Positions 44,980 to 57,373 of a stretch of DNA of 64,000 nucleotides are shown here, piece after piece. Below the pieces are notes generated by a model, which had not been told where the DNA came from, searched no databases, and saw only the letters and a program-made list of their open reading frames with translations. This stretch comes from Hexactinellida sp. DTS-2022 (taxonomy: Eukaryota > Porifera > Hexactinellida), in contig JAPNXP010000002.1 in NCBI GenBank assembly GCA_028753945.1, positions 3,410,001-3,474,000 on the forward strand, written 5' to 3'. The position numbers and the translations under genes were made by a program. Each line of letters begins with the position of its first letter. The stretch's first letter is position 1.

Positions 44980-47900
44980 CTAGCAAAAACCAATGGAATG
45001 TGCGATTAACGTATAAGAATGAGAAAGACCTGGGTTATAAAAGTCAGTAGCATTGTATATGACAAAGAAGCAAGCTTAGTACAGCAGTATGGAATATATT
45101 ATTACAAAAACCCTAGCAAAGAATTAGTTTTCTGGATATAGATAAGAACCACAGCACCAATGAACAAGGAATAGTATAATGAGAGGTTGTAAAACCTTTG
45201 CTTTGAAGCGTGAAGTTGGGTATATTTAGGTCGAAAAGTCCGGAGGGATAAGTGTGTGCTTGAAGGATCCTAGCAAAGACCAATGGAATGTGCGAATAAC
45301 GTAAAGAATGAGAAGAACCTGGGTTATAAAAGTGAGTAGTATTGTATATGACAAAGAAGCAAGCTTAGTACAGCAGTGTGGAATATATTATTACAAAAAC
45401 CCTAGCAACGAATTACTTTTCTGGATATAGATAAGAACCACAGCCACCAATGAACAAGGAATAGTATAATGTAAGGTTGTAAAAACCTGAGCTTTGAAGC
45501 GTGAAGTTGGGTATATTTAAATCGAAAAGTCCGGAGAATAAGTGTGTGCTTGAAGGATCCTAGCAAAAACCAATGGAATGTGCGATTAACGTAAAGAATG
45601 AGAAGAACCTGGGTTATAAAAGTCAGTAGCATTGTATATAACAAAGAAGCAAGCTTAGTAAAGCAATACGGAATATATCATTACAAAAACCTTAACAACG
45701 AATGACTTCTTCTGGATATAGATAAGAACCACAGCCACCAATGAACAAGGAATAGTATAATGTAAGGTTGTAAAAACCTGAGCTTTAAAGCGTGAAGTTG
45801 GGCATATTTAGATCGAAAAGTCCGGAATGGATAAGTGTGTGTTTGAAGGACCATAGCAAAAACCAATGGAATGTGCGATTAACGTAAAGAATGAGAAAGA
45901 CCTGGGTTATAAAAGTGAGTAGCATTGTATATGACAAAGAAGCAAGCTTAGTACAGCAGTACGGAATATATTATTACAAAAACACAAGCAAAGAATGAAA
46001 TCTTCTGCTGGATATAGATAAGAACAAGAGCCACCAATGAACAAGGAATAGTATAATGTAAGGTTGTAAAAATCTGAGCTTTGAAGCGTGAAGTTGGGTA
46101 TATTTAGATCTAAAAGTCCGGAAGGGTAAAGTGTGTGTTTGAAGGATCCTAGCAAAAACCAATGGAATGTGCGATTAACGTGAAGAATTTGAAGAACCTG
46201 GGTTATAAAAGTCAGTAGCATTGTATATGACAAAGAAGCAAGTTTAGTAAAGCAATACGGAATATATTTTTACAAAAACCTAGCAACGAATGACTTCTTC
46301 TGGATATAGATAAGAACCAAAGCCACCAATGAACAAGGAATAGTATAATGTAAGGTTGTAAAAACCTGAGCTTTGAAGAGTGAAGTTGGGTATATTTAGA
46401 TCTAAAATCCTGAGGGATAAGTGTGTGTTTGAAAGATCCTAGCAAAAACCAATGGAATGTGCGATTAACGTATAAGAATGAGAAAGACCTGGGTTATAAA
46501 AGTCAGTAGCATTGTATATGACAAAGAAGCAAGCTTAGTACAGCAGTATGGAATATATTATTACAAAAACCCTAGCAAAGAATTAGTTTTCTGGATATAG
46601 ATAAGAACCACAGCACCAATGAACAAGGAATAGTATAATGAGAGGTTGTAAAACCTTTGCTTTGAAGCGTGAAGTTGGGTATATTTAGGTCGAAAAGTCC
46701 GGAGGGATAAGTGTGTGCTTGAAGGATCCTAGCAAAGACCAATGGAATGTGCGAATAACGTAAAGAATGAGAAGAACCTGGGTTATAAAAGTGAGTAGTA
46801 TTGTATATGACAAAGAAGCAAGCTTAGTACAGCAGTGTGGAATATAATATTACAAAAACCCTAGCAACCAATTACTTTTCTGGATATAGATAAGAACCAC
46901 AGCCACCAATGAACAAGGAATAGTATAATGTAAGGTTGTAAAAACCTGAGCTTTGAAGCGTGAAGTTGGGTATTTTTAAATCGAAAAGTCCGGAGAATAA
47001 GTGTGTGCTTGAAGGATCCTAGCAAAAACCAATGGAATGTGCGATCAGGGTATATTATACGCCCATTTTCTTATTCCTGGCCCATTTTTTTATTCCTATT
47101 TTCATTTTTTACTCCCTTGAATAGTGAGTTTTTATCGTCTGATATCCATTTCAAGATTCCATTTCTACCGAAAATCCATTTTTTTATCCCGCGAAAACAT
47201 TAAAAAACTTTTTTTTAATCCTTATAAAATACTCTGTGTGCGATTAACGTAAAGAATGAGAAGAACCTGGGTTATAAAAGTCAGTAGCATTGTATATAAC
47301 AAAGAAGCAAGCTTAGTAAAGCATTTCGGAATATATTATTACAAAAACCTTAACAACGAATGACTTCTTCTGGATATAGATAAGAACCACAGCCACCAAT
47401 GAACAAGGAATAGTATAATGTAAGGTTGTAAAAACCTGAGCTTTAAAGCGTGAAGTTGGGCACATTTAGATCGAAAAGTCCGGAATGGATAAGTGTGTGT
47501 TTGAAGGACCCTAGCAAAAACCAATGGAATGTGCGATTAACGTAAAGAATGAGAAAGACCTGGGTTATAAAAGTGAGTAGCATTGTATATGACAAAGAAG
47601 CAAGCTTAGTACAGCAGTACGGAATATATTATTACAAAAACACAAGCAAAGAATGAAATCTTCTGCTGGATATAGATAAGAACAAGAGCCACCAATGAAC
47701 AAGGAATAGTATAATGTAAGGTTGTAAAAATCTGAGCTTTGAAGCGTGAAGTTGGGTATATTTAGATCTAAAAGTCCGGAAGGGTAAAGTGTATGTTTGA
47801 AGGATCCTAGCAAAAACCAATGGAATGTGCGATTAACGTGAAGAATTTGAAGAACCTGGGTTATAAAAGTCAGTAGCATTGTATATGACAAAGAAGCAAG

Positions 47901-48100
47901 CTTAGTAAAGCAATACGGAATATATTTTTACAAAAACCTAGCAACGAATGACTTCTTCTGGATATAGATAAGAACCACAGCCACCAATGAACAAGGAATA
48001 GTATAATGTAAGGTTGTAAAAACCTGAGCTTTGAAGAGTGAAGTTGGGTATATTTAGATCTAAAATCCTGAGGGATAAGTGTGTGTTTGAAAGATCCTAG
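44980..48100 (+). repeat. tandem ~1459-bp duplication (5 monomers); MITE in second copy only
   Basis: About 44.98-46.44 kb is repeated at 46.44-48.10 kb. The offset is 1459 bp before 47.04 kb and 1658 bp after it, because the second copy carries a 191-bp MITE plus an 8-bp duplication. Shared markers include CAAAGACCAATGG followed by TGCGAATAACG, and AGCAGTGTGGAATATA. The first copy keeps the empty target TGTGCGAT at 45579-45586. Confidence 0.88.
47046..47236 (+). mobile_element. 191-bp hAT MITE, copy 2 (in satellite)
   Basis: Starts CAGGGTATATTATACGCC, ends TTATAAAATACTCTG. Perfect 8-bp duplication TGTGCGAT (47038-47045, 47237-47244) of a satellite motif. Very close to the copy at 9518. Confidence 0.97.
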
Positions 48101-49273
48101 CAAAAACAAATGGAATGTGCGTTTAACGTATAAGAATGAGAAAAACCTGGGATATAAAAGTGAGTAGCATTGTATAAGACAAAGAAGCAAGCTTAGTACA
48201 GCAGTATGGAATAGATTATTACAAAAACCCTAGCAAAGAATTACTTCTTCTGGATATAGATAAGAACCACAGCCACCAATGAACAAGGAATAGTATAATG
48301 TAAGGTTGTAAAAACCTGAGCTTTGAAGCGTGAAGTTGGGTATATTTAGATCTAAAAGTCGGGAAGGGTAAAGTGTGTGCTTGAAGGATCCTAGCAAAAA
48401 CCAATGGAATGTGCGATTAACGTAAAGAATTTGAAGAACCTGGGTTATAAAAGTCAGTAGCATTGTATATGACAATTGAAGCAAGCTTAGTACAGCAGTA
48501 TGGAATATATTATTACAAAAACCCTAGCAACGAATTACTTTTCTGGATATAGATAAGAACCACAGCCACCAATGAACAAGGAATAGTATAATGTAAGGTT
48601 GCAAAAACCTGAGCTTTGAAGCGTGAAGTTGGGTATATTTAAATCGAAAAGTCCGGAATGGATAAGTGTGTGTTTGAAGGACCCTAGCAAAAACCAATGG
48701 AATGTGCGATTAACGTATAAGAATGAGAAAGACCTGGGTTATAAAAGTGAGTAGTATTGTATATGACAAAGAAGCAAGTTTAGTACAGCAGTACGGAATA
48801 TATTAATACAAAAACCCTTTCAACGAATTACTTTTCTGGATATAGATAAGAACCACAGCCACCAATGAACAAGGAATAGTATAATGTAAGGTTGTAAAAC
48901 CTGAGCTTTGAAGCGTGAAGTTGGGTATAATTAAATCGAAAAGTCCGGAATGGATAAGTGTGTGTTTGAAGGACCCTAGCAAAAACCAATGGTATGTGTG
49001 ATTAACGTATAAGAATGAGAAAGACCTGGGTTATAAAAGTGAGTAGTATTGTATATGACAAAGAAGCAAGCTTAGTACAGCAGTATGGAATATATTATTA
49101 CAAAAACCCTAGCAAAGAATTAGTTTTCTGGATATAGATAAGAACCACAGCCACCAATTTACAAGGAATAGTATAATGTAAGGTTGTAAAAACCTGAGCT
49201 TTGAAAGCGTGAAGTTGGCTATATTTAGATCGAAAAGTCCGGAGGGATAAGTGTGTGCTTGAAGGATCCTAGC

Positions 49274-50313
49274 TAGTGTTGTTGAACGATTACTATATAT
49301 TGAATAACCGATTATCAAATATTTATAATGCATCATAACCGATTAATCGGTTATTAATCGGTTATTATCATTATCCAACAACAAGTTTACTTTTCCACCA
49401 CCTTGTTTTTGTTTGGCACCGTTCATGAACAAATATGAATAGTATATACTGAACAAATGAAAGTAGCAATGTAAAAAATGAGAGAATCTAAATCTAATAA
49501 TTTATGAAGAATTATTGGGTCTTGAAATATGCTTTCAAGACCATTAAACTTAGCTCTAACTTCCTGGATTTATTTTTATCGTAAATTAAAAAACATGATG
49601 GAATGCATATACCTTGCCAACAATATATTGTCGTTCATTCAAATTCCAGATTCTGCCACTTGGACATATCTCAAATCGAGAATTTGTGTAAGAAAGTGTC
49701 CAATTCAAATTATATTGGGAAAGACACTATTGAAAACTTTTGAAGATTACGGTGAACCTTTATACAAGGTGTCCTTATACATAACATGATGTTGAATATG
49801 TAAATGTCAGAAATATTTTGTGGAGAGCAAATTTTTTCTCGAAATTATTCGCAATACAGTGAAAAAACTTGTTTCGATGAAAAAACTACCCCAAAATATT
49901 ATTTTTACAAAGTTTATCAAGAAAAACGTTGACGAACATTTTCAATATTATCATTTAAACATTTATATCAGAAATCTGGATAGAAACACTGAAATCTTTT
50001 CAGTTTAAATTGTTTAGGTTGTACTATAGTTAATGTAAGCTAAAATTAGAATAATAAAAACCTAGGTAAATGAAAACAGATCATACCAGGTTGCTATGCT
50101 AAAAATATTAAGTATATATAAACTTACTACCGCATCACATGGTTATTTTGGTTTAGTTAAGCAAATACATCTCTATATTACAAGGATTACATACTAGTTG
50201 AATGCACTAGCCATAACCGATTAATCGAAATGAATTAATCGGTTATCGTTCATGTTTGAAAATTAAATAATCGATTAAATAATCGGTTATCTAATAATCG
50301 GTTATCATCGCTA
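49274..50313. mobile_element. hAT-like element, 1040 bp, inserted in the satellite
   Basis: Imperfect ends TAGTGTTGTTGAACGATTAC (49274) and the complement of TAGCGATGATAACCGATTAT (50313) are flanked by a perfect 8-bp satellite-derived duplication ATCCTAGC (49266-49273, 50314-50321), the hAT signature length. Both ends are full of AACCGATTAATCGGTTAT iterations, a self-complementary motif likely bound by transposase. The interior holds two short plus-strand frames (49529-49789, 49820-50008) with no recognised domain, probably remnants. It is non-autonomous. Confidence 0.93.
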
Positions 50314-52522
50314 ATCCTAGCAAAAACAAATGGTATGTGTGATTAACGTAAAGAATGAGAAAGACCTGGGTAATAAAAGTGAGTAGTATTGTATATGACA
50401 AAGAAGCAAGCTTAGTACAGCAGTATGGAATATATTAATACAAAAACCCTAGCAAAGAATTAGTTTTCTGGATATAGATAAGAACCACAGCCACCAATTA
50501 ACAAGGAATAGTATAATGTAAGGTTGTAAAAACCTGAGCTTTGAAAGCGTGAAGTTGGCTATATTTAGATCGAAAAGTCCGGAGGGATAAGTGTGTGCTT
50601 GAAGGACCCTAGCAAAAACCAATGGAATGTGCGATTAACGTTAAGAATGAGAAAGACCTGGGTTATAAAAGTGAGTAGCATTGTATATGACAAAGAAGCA
50701 AGCTTAGTACAGCAGTATGGAATATATTAATACAAAAACCCTAGCAAAGAATTAGTTTTCTGGATATAGATAAGAACCACAGCCACCAATTAACAAGGAA
50801 TAGTATAATGTAAGGTTGTAAAAACCTGAGCTTTAAAGCGTGAAGTTGGGCATATTTAGATCGAAAAGTCCGGAATGGATAAGTGTGTGTTTGAAGGACC
50901 CTAGCAAAAACCAATGGAATGTGCGATTAACGTAAAGAATGAGAAAGACCTGGGTTATAAAAGTGAGTAGCATTGTATATATGACAAAGAAGCAAGCTTA
51001 GTACAGCAGTACGGAATATATTATTACAAAAACACAAGCAAAGAATGAAATCTTCTGCTGGATATAGATAAGAACAAGAGCCACCAATGAACAAGGAATA
51101 GTATAATGTAAGGTTGTAAAAATCTGAGCTTTGAAGCGTGAAGTTGAGTATATTTAGATCTAAAAGTCCGGAAGGGTAAAGTGTGTGTTTGAAGGATCCT
51201 AGCAAAAACCAATGGAATGTGCGATTAACGTGAAGAATTTGAAGAACCTGGGTTATAAAAGTCAGTAGCATTGTATATGACAAAGAAGCAAGCTTAGTAA
51301 AGCAATACGGAATATATTTTTACAAAAACCTAGCAACGAATGACTTCTTCTGGATATAGATAAGAACCACAGCCACCAATGAACAAGGAATAGTATAATG
51401 TAAGGTTGTAAAAACCTGAGCTTTGAAGAGTGAAGTTGGGTATATTTAGATCGAAAAGTCCGGAGGGATAAGTGTGTGTTTGAAAGATCCTAGCAAAAAC
51501 CAATGGAATGTGCGATTAACGTAAAGAATGAGAAAGACCTGGGTTATAAAAGTGAGTAGCATTGTATATGACAAAGAAGCAAGCTTAGTACAGCAGTATG
51601 GAATATATTAATACAAAAACCCTAGCAAAGAATTAGTTTTCTGGATATAGATAAGAACCACAGCCACCAATTAACAAGGAATAGTATAATGTAAGGTTGT
51701 AAAAACCTGAGCTTTAAAGCGTGAAGTTGGGCATTTTTAGATCGAAAAGTCCGGAATGGATAAGTGTGTGTTTGAAGGACCCTAGCAAAAACCAATGGAA
51801 TGTGCGATTAACGTAAAGAATGAGAAAGACCTGGGTTATAAAAGTGAGTAGCATTGTATATGACAAAGAAGCAAGCTTAGTACAGCAGTACGGAATATAT
51901 TATTACAAAAACACAAGCAAAGAATGAAATCTTCTGCTGGATATAGATAAGAACAAGAGCCACCAATGAACAAGGAATAGTATAATGTAAGGTTGTAAAA
52001 GTCTGAGCTTTGAAGCGTGAAGTTGGGTATATTTAGATCTAAAAGTCCGGAAGGGTAAAGTGTGTGTTTGAAGGATCCTAGCAAAAACCAATGGAATGTG
52101 CGATTAACGTGAAGAATTTGAAGAACCTGGGTTATAAAAGTCAGTAGCATTGTATATGACAAAGAAGCAAGCTTAGTAAAGCAATACGGAATATATTTTT
52201 ACAAAAACCTAGCAACGAATGACTTCTTCTGGATATAGATAAGAACCACAGCCACCAATGAACAAGGAATAGTATAATGTAAGGTTGTAAAAACCTGAGC
52301 TTTGAAGAGTGAAGTTGGGTATATTTAGATCTAAAATCCTGAGGGATAAGTGTGTGTTTGAAAGATCCTAGCAAAAACAAATGGAATGTGCGATTAACGT
52401 ATAAGAATGAGAAAAACCTGGGATATAAAAGTGAGTAGCATTGTATATGACAAAGAAGCAAGCTTAGTACAGCAGTATGGAATAGATTATTACAAAAACC
52501 CTAGCAAAGAATTACTTCTTCT

Positions 52523-52713
52523 CAGGGTATATTATAAGCCCATTTTTTTATTCATAGCCCATTTTTTTATTCCTATTTTCATTTTTTTACTCCCTTGAAT
52601 AGTGACTTTTTATCGTCTGATATCCATTTCAAGATTCCATTTCTACCGAAATCCATTTTTTTATTCCACGAAAACAATAAAAAACATTTTTTTATTCCTT
52701 ATAAAATACACTG
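52523..52713 (+). mobile_element. 191-bp hAT MITE, copy 3 (in satellite)
   Basis: CAGGGTATATTATAAGCC to AAAATACACTG with duplication CTTCTTCT (52515-52522, 52714-52721). It shares sub-variants (ATTCATAGCCC, GTGACTTTTTATCG) with copy 4 only. Confidence 0.97.
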
Positions 52714-54769
52714 CTTCTTCTGGATATAGATAAGAACCACAGCCACCAATGAACAAGGAATAGTATAATGTAAGGTTGTAAAAACCTGAGCTTTGAAGCG
52801 TGAAGTTGGGTATATTTAGATCTAAAAGTCCGGAAGGGTAAAGTGTGTGCTTGAAGGATCCTAGCAAAAACCAATGGAATGTGCGATTAACGTAAAGAAT
52901 TTAAAGAACCTGGGTTATAAAAGTCAGTAGCATTGTATATGACAAAGAAGCAAGCTTAGTACAGCAGTAGGGAATATATTATTACAAAAACCCTAGCAAC
53001 GAATTACTTTTCTGGATATAGATAAGAACCACAGCCACCAATGAACAAGGAATAGTATAATGTAAGGTTGTAAAAACCTGAGCTTTGAAGCGTGAAATTG
53101 GGTATATTTAAATCGAAAAGTCCGGAATGGATAAGTGTGTGTTTGAAGGACCCTAGCAAAAACCAATGGAATGTGCGATTAACGTATAAGAATGAGAAAG
53201 ACCTGGGTTATAAAAGTGAGTAGTATTGTATATGACAAAGAAGCAAGCTTAGTACAGCAGTACGGAATATATTAATGCAAAAACCCTAGCAACGAATTAC
53301 TTTTCTGGATATAGATAAGAACCACAGCCACCAATGAACAAGGAATAGTATAATGTAAGGTTGTAAAAACCTGAGCTTTGAAGCGTGAAGTTGAGTATAT
53401 TTAGATCTAAAAGTCCGGAAGGGTAAAGTGTGTGTTTGAAGGATCCTAGCAAAAACCAATGGAATGTGCGATTAACGTGAAGAATTTGAAGAACCTGGGT
53501 TATAAAAGTCAGTAGCATTGTATATGACAAAGAAGCAAGCTTAGTAAAGCAATACGGAATATATTTTTACAAAAACCTAGCAACGAATGACTTCTTCTGG
53601 ATATAGATAAGAACCACAGCCACCAATGAACAAGGAATAGTATAATGTAAGGTTGTAAAAACCTGAGCTTTGAAGAGTGAAGTTGGGTATATTTAGATCG
53701 AAAAGTCCGGAGGGATAAGTGTGTGTTTGAAAGATCCTAGCAAAAACCAATGGAATGTGCGATTAACGTAAAGAATGAGAAAGACCTGGGTTATAAAAGT
53801 GAGTAGCATTGTATATGACAAAGAAGCAAGCTTAGTACAGCAGTATGGAATATATTAATACAAAAACCCTAGCAAAGAATTAGTTTTCTGGATATAGATA
53901 AGAACCACAGCCACCAATTAACAAGGAATAGTATAATGTAAGGTTGTAAAAACCTGAGCTTTAAAGCGTGAAGTTGGGCATTTTTAGATCGAAAAGTCCG
54001 GAATGGATAAGTGTGTGTTTGAAGGACCCTAGCAAAAACCAATGGAATGTGCGATTAACGTAAAGAATGAGAAAGACCTGGGTTATAAAAGTGAGTAGCA
54101 TTGTATATGACAAAGAAGCAAGCTTAGTACAGCAGTACGGAATATATTATTACAAAAACACAAGCAAAGAATGAAATCTTCTGCTGGATATAGATAAGAA
54201 CAAGAGCCACCAATGAACAAGGAATAGTATAATGTAAGGTTGTAAAAGTCTGAGCTTTGAAGCGTGAAGTTGGGTATATTTAGATCTAAAAGTCCGGAAG
54301 GGTAAAGTGTGTGTTTGAAGGATCCTAGCAAAAACCAATGGAATGTGCGATTAACGTGAAGAATTTGAAGAACCTGGGTTATAAAAGTCAGTAGCATTGT
54401 ATATGACAAAGAAGCAAGCTTAGTAAAGCAATACGGAATATATTTTTACAAAAACCTAGCAACGAATGACTTCTTCTGGATATAGATAAGAACCACAGCC
54501 ACCAATGAACAAGGAATAGTATAATGTAAGGTTGTAAAAACCTGAGCTTTGAAGAGTGAAGTTGGGTATATTTAGATCTAAAATCCTGAGGGATAAGTGT
54601 GTGTTTGAAAGATCCTAGCAAAAACAAATGGAATGTGCGATTAACGTATAAGAATGAGAAAAACCTGGGATATAAAAGTGAGTAGCATTGTATATGACAA
54701 AGAAGCAAGCTTAGTACAGCAGTATGGAATAGATTATTACAAAAACCCTAGCAAAGAAATACTTCTTCT

Positions 54770-54960
54770 CAGGGTATATTATAAGCCCATTTTTTTATTC
54801 ATAGCCCATTTTTTTATTCCTATTTTCATTTTTTTACTCCCTTGAATAGTGACTTTTTATCGTCTGATATCCATTTCAAGATTCCATTTCTACCGAAATC
54901 CATTTTTTTATTCCACGAAAACAATAAAAAACATTTTTTTATTCCTTATAAAATACACTG
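54770..54960 (+). mobile_element. 191-bp hAT MITE, copy 4 (duplicate of copy 3)
   Basis: Same duplication CTTCTTCT and same satellite context as copy 3, exactly 2247 bp away. It arose by array duplication, not by a separate insertion. Confidence 0.97.
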
Positions 54961-57373
54961 CTTCTTCTGGATATAGATAAGAACCACAGCCACCAATGAA
55001 CAAGGAATAGTATAATGTAAGGTTGTAAAAACCTGAGCTTTGAAGCGTGAAGTTGGGTATATTTAGATCTAAAAGTCCGGAAGGGTAAAGTGTGTGCTTG
55101 AAGGATCCTAGCAAAAACCAATGGAATGTGCGATTAACGTAAAGAATTTAAAGAACCTGGGTTATAAAAGTCAGTAGCATTGTATATGACAAAGAAGCAA
55201 GCTTAGTACAGCAGTAGGGAATATATTATTACAAAAACCCTAGCAACGAATTACTTTTCTGGATATAGATAAGAACCACAGCCACCAATGAACAAGGAAT
55301 AGTATAATGTAAGGTTGTAAAAACCTGAGCTTTGAAGCGTGAAATTGGGTATATTTAAATCGAAAAGTCCGGAATGGATAAGTGTGTGTTTGAAGGACCC
55401 TAGCAAAAACCAATGGAATGTGCGATTAACGTATAAGAATGAGAAAGACCTGGGTTATAAAAGTGAGTAGTATTGTATATGACAAAGAAGCAAGCTTAGT
55501 ACAGCAGTACGGAATATATTAATGCAAAAACCCTAGCAACGAATTACTTTTCTGGATATAGATAAGAACCACAGCCACCAATGAACAAGGAATAGTATAA
55601 TGTAAGGTTGTAAAAACCTGAGCTTTGAAGCGTGAAGTTGGGTATATTTAAATCGAAAAGTCCGGAAGGATAAGTGTGTGTTTGAAGGACCCTAGCAAAA
55701 ACCAATGGTATGTGTGATTAACGTATAAGAATGAGAAAGACCTGGGTTATAAAAGTGAGTAGTATTGTATATGACAAAGAAGCAAGCTTAGTACAGCAGT
55801 ATGGAATATATTAATACAAAAACCGTAGCAAAGAATTAGTTTTCTGGATATAGATAAGAACCACAGCCACCAATTAAGAAGGAATAGTATAATGTAAGGT
55901 TGTAAAAACCTGAGCTTTGAAAGCGTGAAGTTGGCTATATTTATATCGAAAAGTCCGGAGGGATAAGTGTGTGTTTGAAGGACCCTAGCAAAAACCAATG
56001 GAATGTGCGATTAACGTATAAGAATGAGAAAGACCTGGGTTATAAAAGTGAGTAGCATTGTATATGACAAAGAAGCAAGCTTAGTACAGCAGTACGGAAT
56101 ATATTATTACAAAAACACAAGCAAAGAATGAAATCTTCTGCTGGATATAGATCAGAACAAGAGCCACCAATGAACAAGGAATAGTATAATATAAGGTTGT
56201 AAAAATCTGAGCTTTGAAGCGTGAAGTTGGGTATATTTAGATCTAAAAGTCCGGAGGGATATGTGTGTGTTTGAAGGATCCTAGCAAAAACCAATGGAAT
56301 GTGCGATTAACGTATAAGAATGAGAAAGAACTGGGTTATAAAAGTGAATAGTATTGTATATGACAAAGAAGCAAGCTTAGTACAGCAGTATGGAATATAT
56401 TATTACAAAAACCCTAGCAAAGAATTAGTTTTCTGGATATAGATAAGAACCACAGCCACCAATGAACAAGGAATAGCATAATGTAAGGTTGTAAAAACCT
56501 GAGCTTTGAATCTTGAAGTTGGGTATATTTAGATCTAAAAGTCCGGAAGGGTAAAGTGTGTGCTTGAAGGATCCTAGCAAAAACCAATGGAATGTGCGAT
56601 TAACGTAAAGAATTTGAAGAACCTGGGTTATAAAAGTGAGTAGCATTGTATAAGACAAAGAAGCAAGCTTAGTACAGCAGTATGGAATAGATTATTACAA
56701 AAACCCTAACAAAGAATTACTTCTTCTGGATATAGATAAGAACCACAGCCACCAATGAACAAGGAATAGTATAATGTAAGGTTGTAAAAACCTGAGCTTT
56801 GAAGCGTGAAGTTGGGTATATTTAGATCTAAAAGTCCGGAAGGGTAAAGTGTGTGCTTGAAGGATCCTAGCAAAAACCAATGGAATGTGCGATTAACGTA
56901 AAGAATTTGAAGAACCTGGGTTATAAAAGTGAGTAGTATTGTATATGACAAAGAAGCAAGCTTAGTACAGCAGTATGGAATATATTATTACAAAAACCCT
57001 AGCAACGAATTACTTTTCTGGATATAGATAAGAACCACAGCCACCAATGAACAAGGAATAGTATAATGTAAGGTTGTAAAAACCTGGGGCCCTATTCATT
57101 AAAGGACTTAACTTAAGATTTGCTTAAGTTTAAGCAAATACTTAGTTTTTTGCTTAAAGTTAAGCAAATTCTTAGTTTTTGTTCAGACTTAAGCAAAACT
57201 TAAGTGGTAACCGGGCGATTCGGCCCACCAGTGAATTCGGCCTAGGTGAATTCGGCCTACAGTATTTAGGCTAACTCGGCCTGTGAGTGAATTCGGCCTA
57301 CGGTATTTTCAAACAGATTTCCAGTTATTTTAATTGTCAGAAAAATTATAGTATTATTCTATTAATTTCTTAG

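Larger units (their letters stand above)
51125..55620 (+). repeat. tandem 2247-bp duplication (7 monomers plus a MITE), nearly identical copies
   Basis: 51.125-53.37 kb and 53.37-55.62 kb match at a constant offset of 2247 bp, equal to 7 monomers plus 199 bp for the MITE and its duplication. By eye they differ at only a few bases (for example GAATTACTT versus GAAATACTT beside the MITE). This is the youngest visible rearrangement in the array. Confidence 0.92.
33788..57086 (+). repeat. 291-bp satellite array (main block, with insertions)
   Basis: The monomer runs GAACCACAGCCACCAATGAA, AAGGTTGTAAAAACCTGAGC, AAGTTGGGTATATTTAGATC, GAAGGATCCTAGCAAAAAC, AATGGAATGTGCGATTAACG, AAGCAAGCTTAGTACAGCAG to CTGGATATAGATAAG. 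Successive GATCCTAG sites are 291-295 bp apart. Insertions removed, this block holds about 75 monomers. At least three variants are mixed: the common type; a type with CAGCACCAATG plus GAGAGGTTG (only about 36.9-46.7 kb); and a type with AACAAGAGCCACC plus ATCTTCTGCTGG. Open frames in it (60-108 codons, minus strand) recur only because the unit is divisible by three. No CENP-B box or hammerhead core was seen. Confidence 0.97.

Noticed and set aside
33729-57000. Recurrent minus-strand open frames of 60-108 codons in the satellite, giving a repeated hydrophobic peptide
   Set aside because: The monomer is 291 bp (divisible by 3) and AT-rich, so one frame happens to have few stops. Frames break at different places in each monomer, start codons vary, and there is no promoter or conservation signal.
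33788-57086. CENP-B box or hammerhead ribozyme in the satellite monomer
   Set aside because: I looked for TTCG....A..CGGG-type and CTGATGA...GAAA motifs on both strands of the consensus and found neither.
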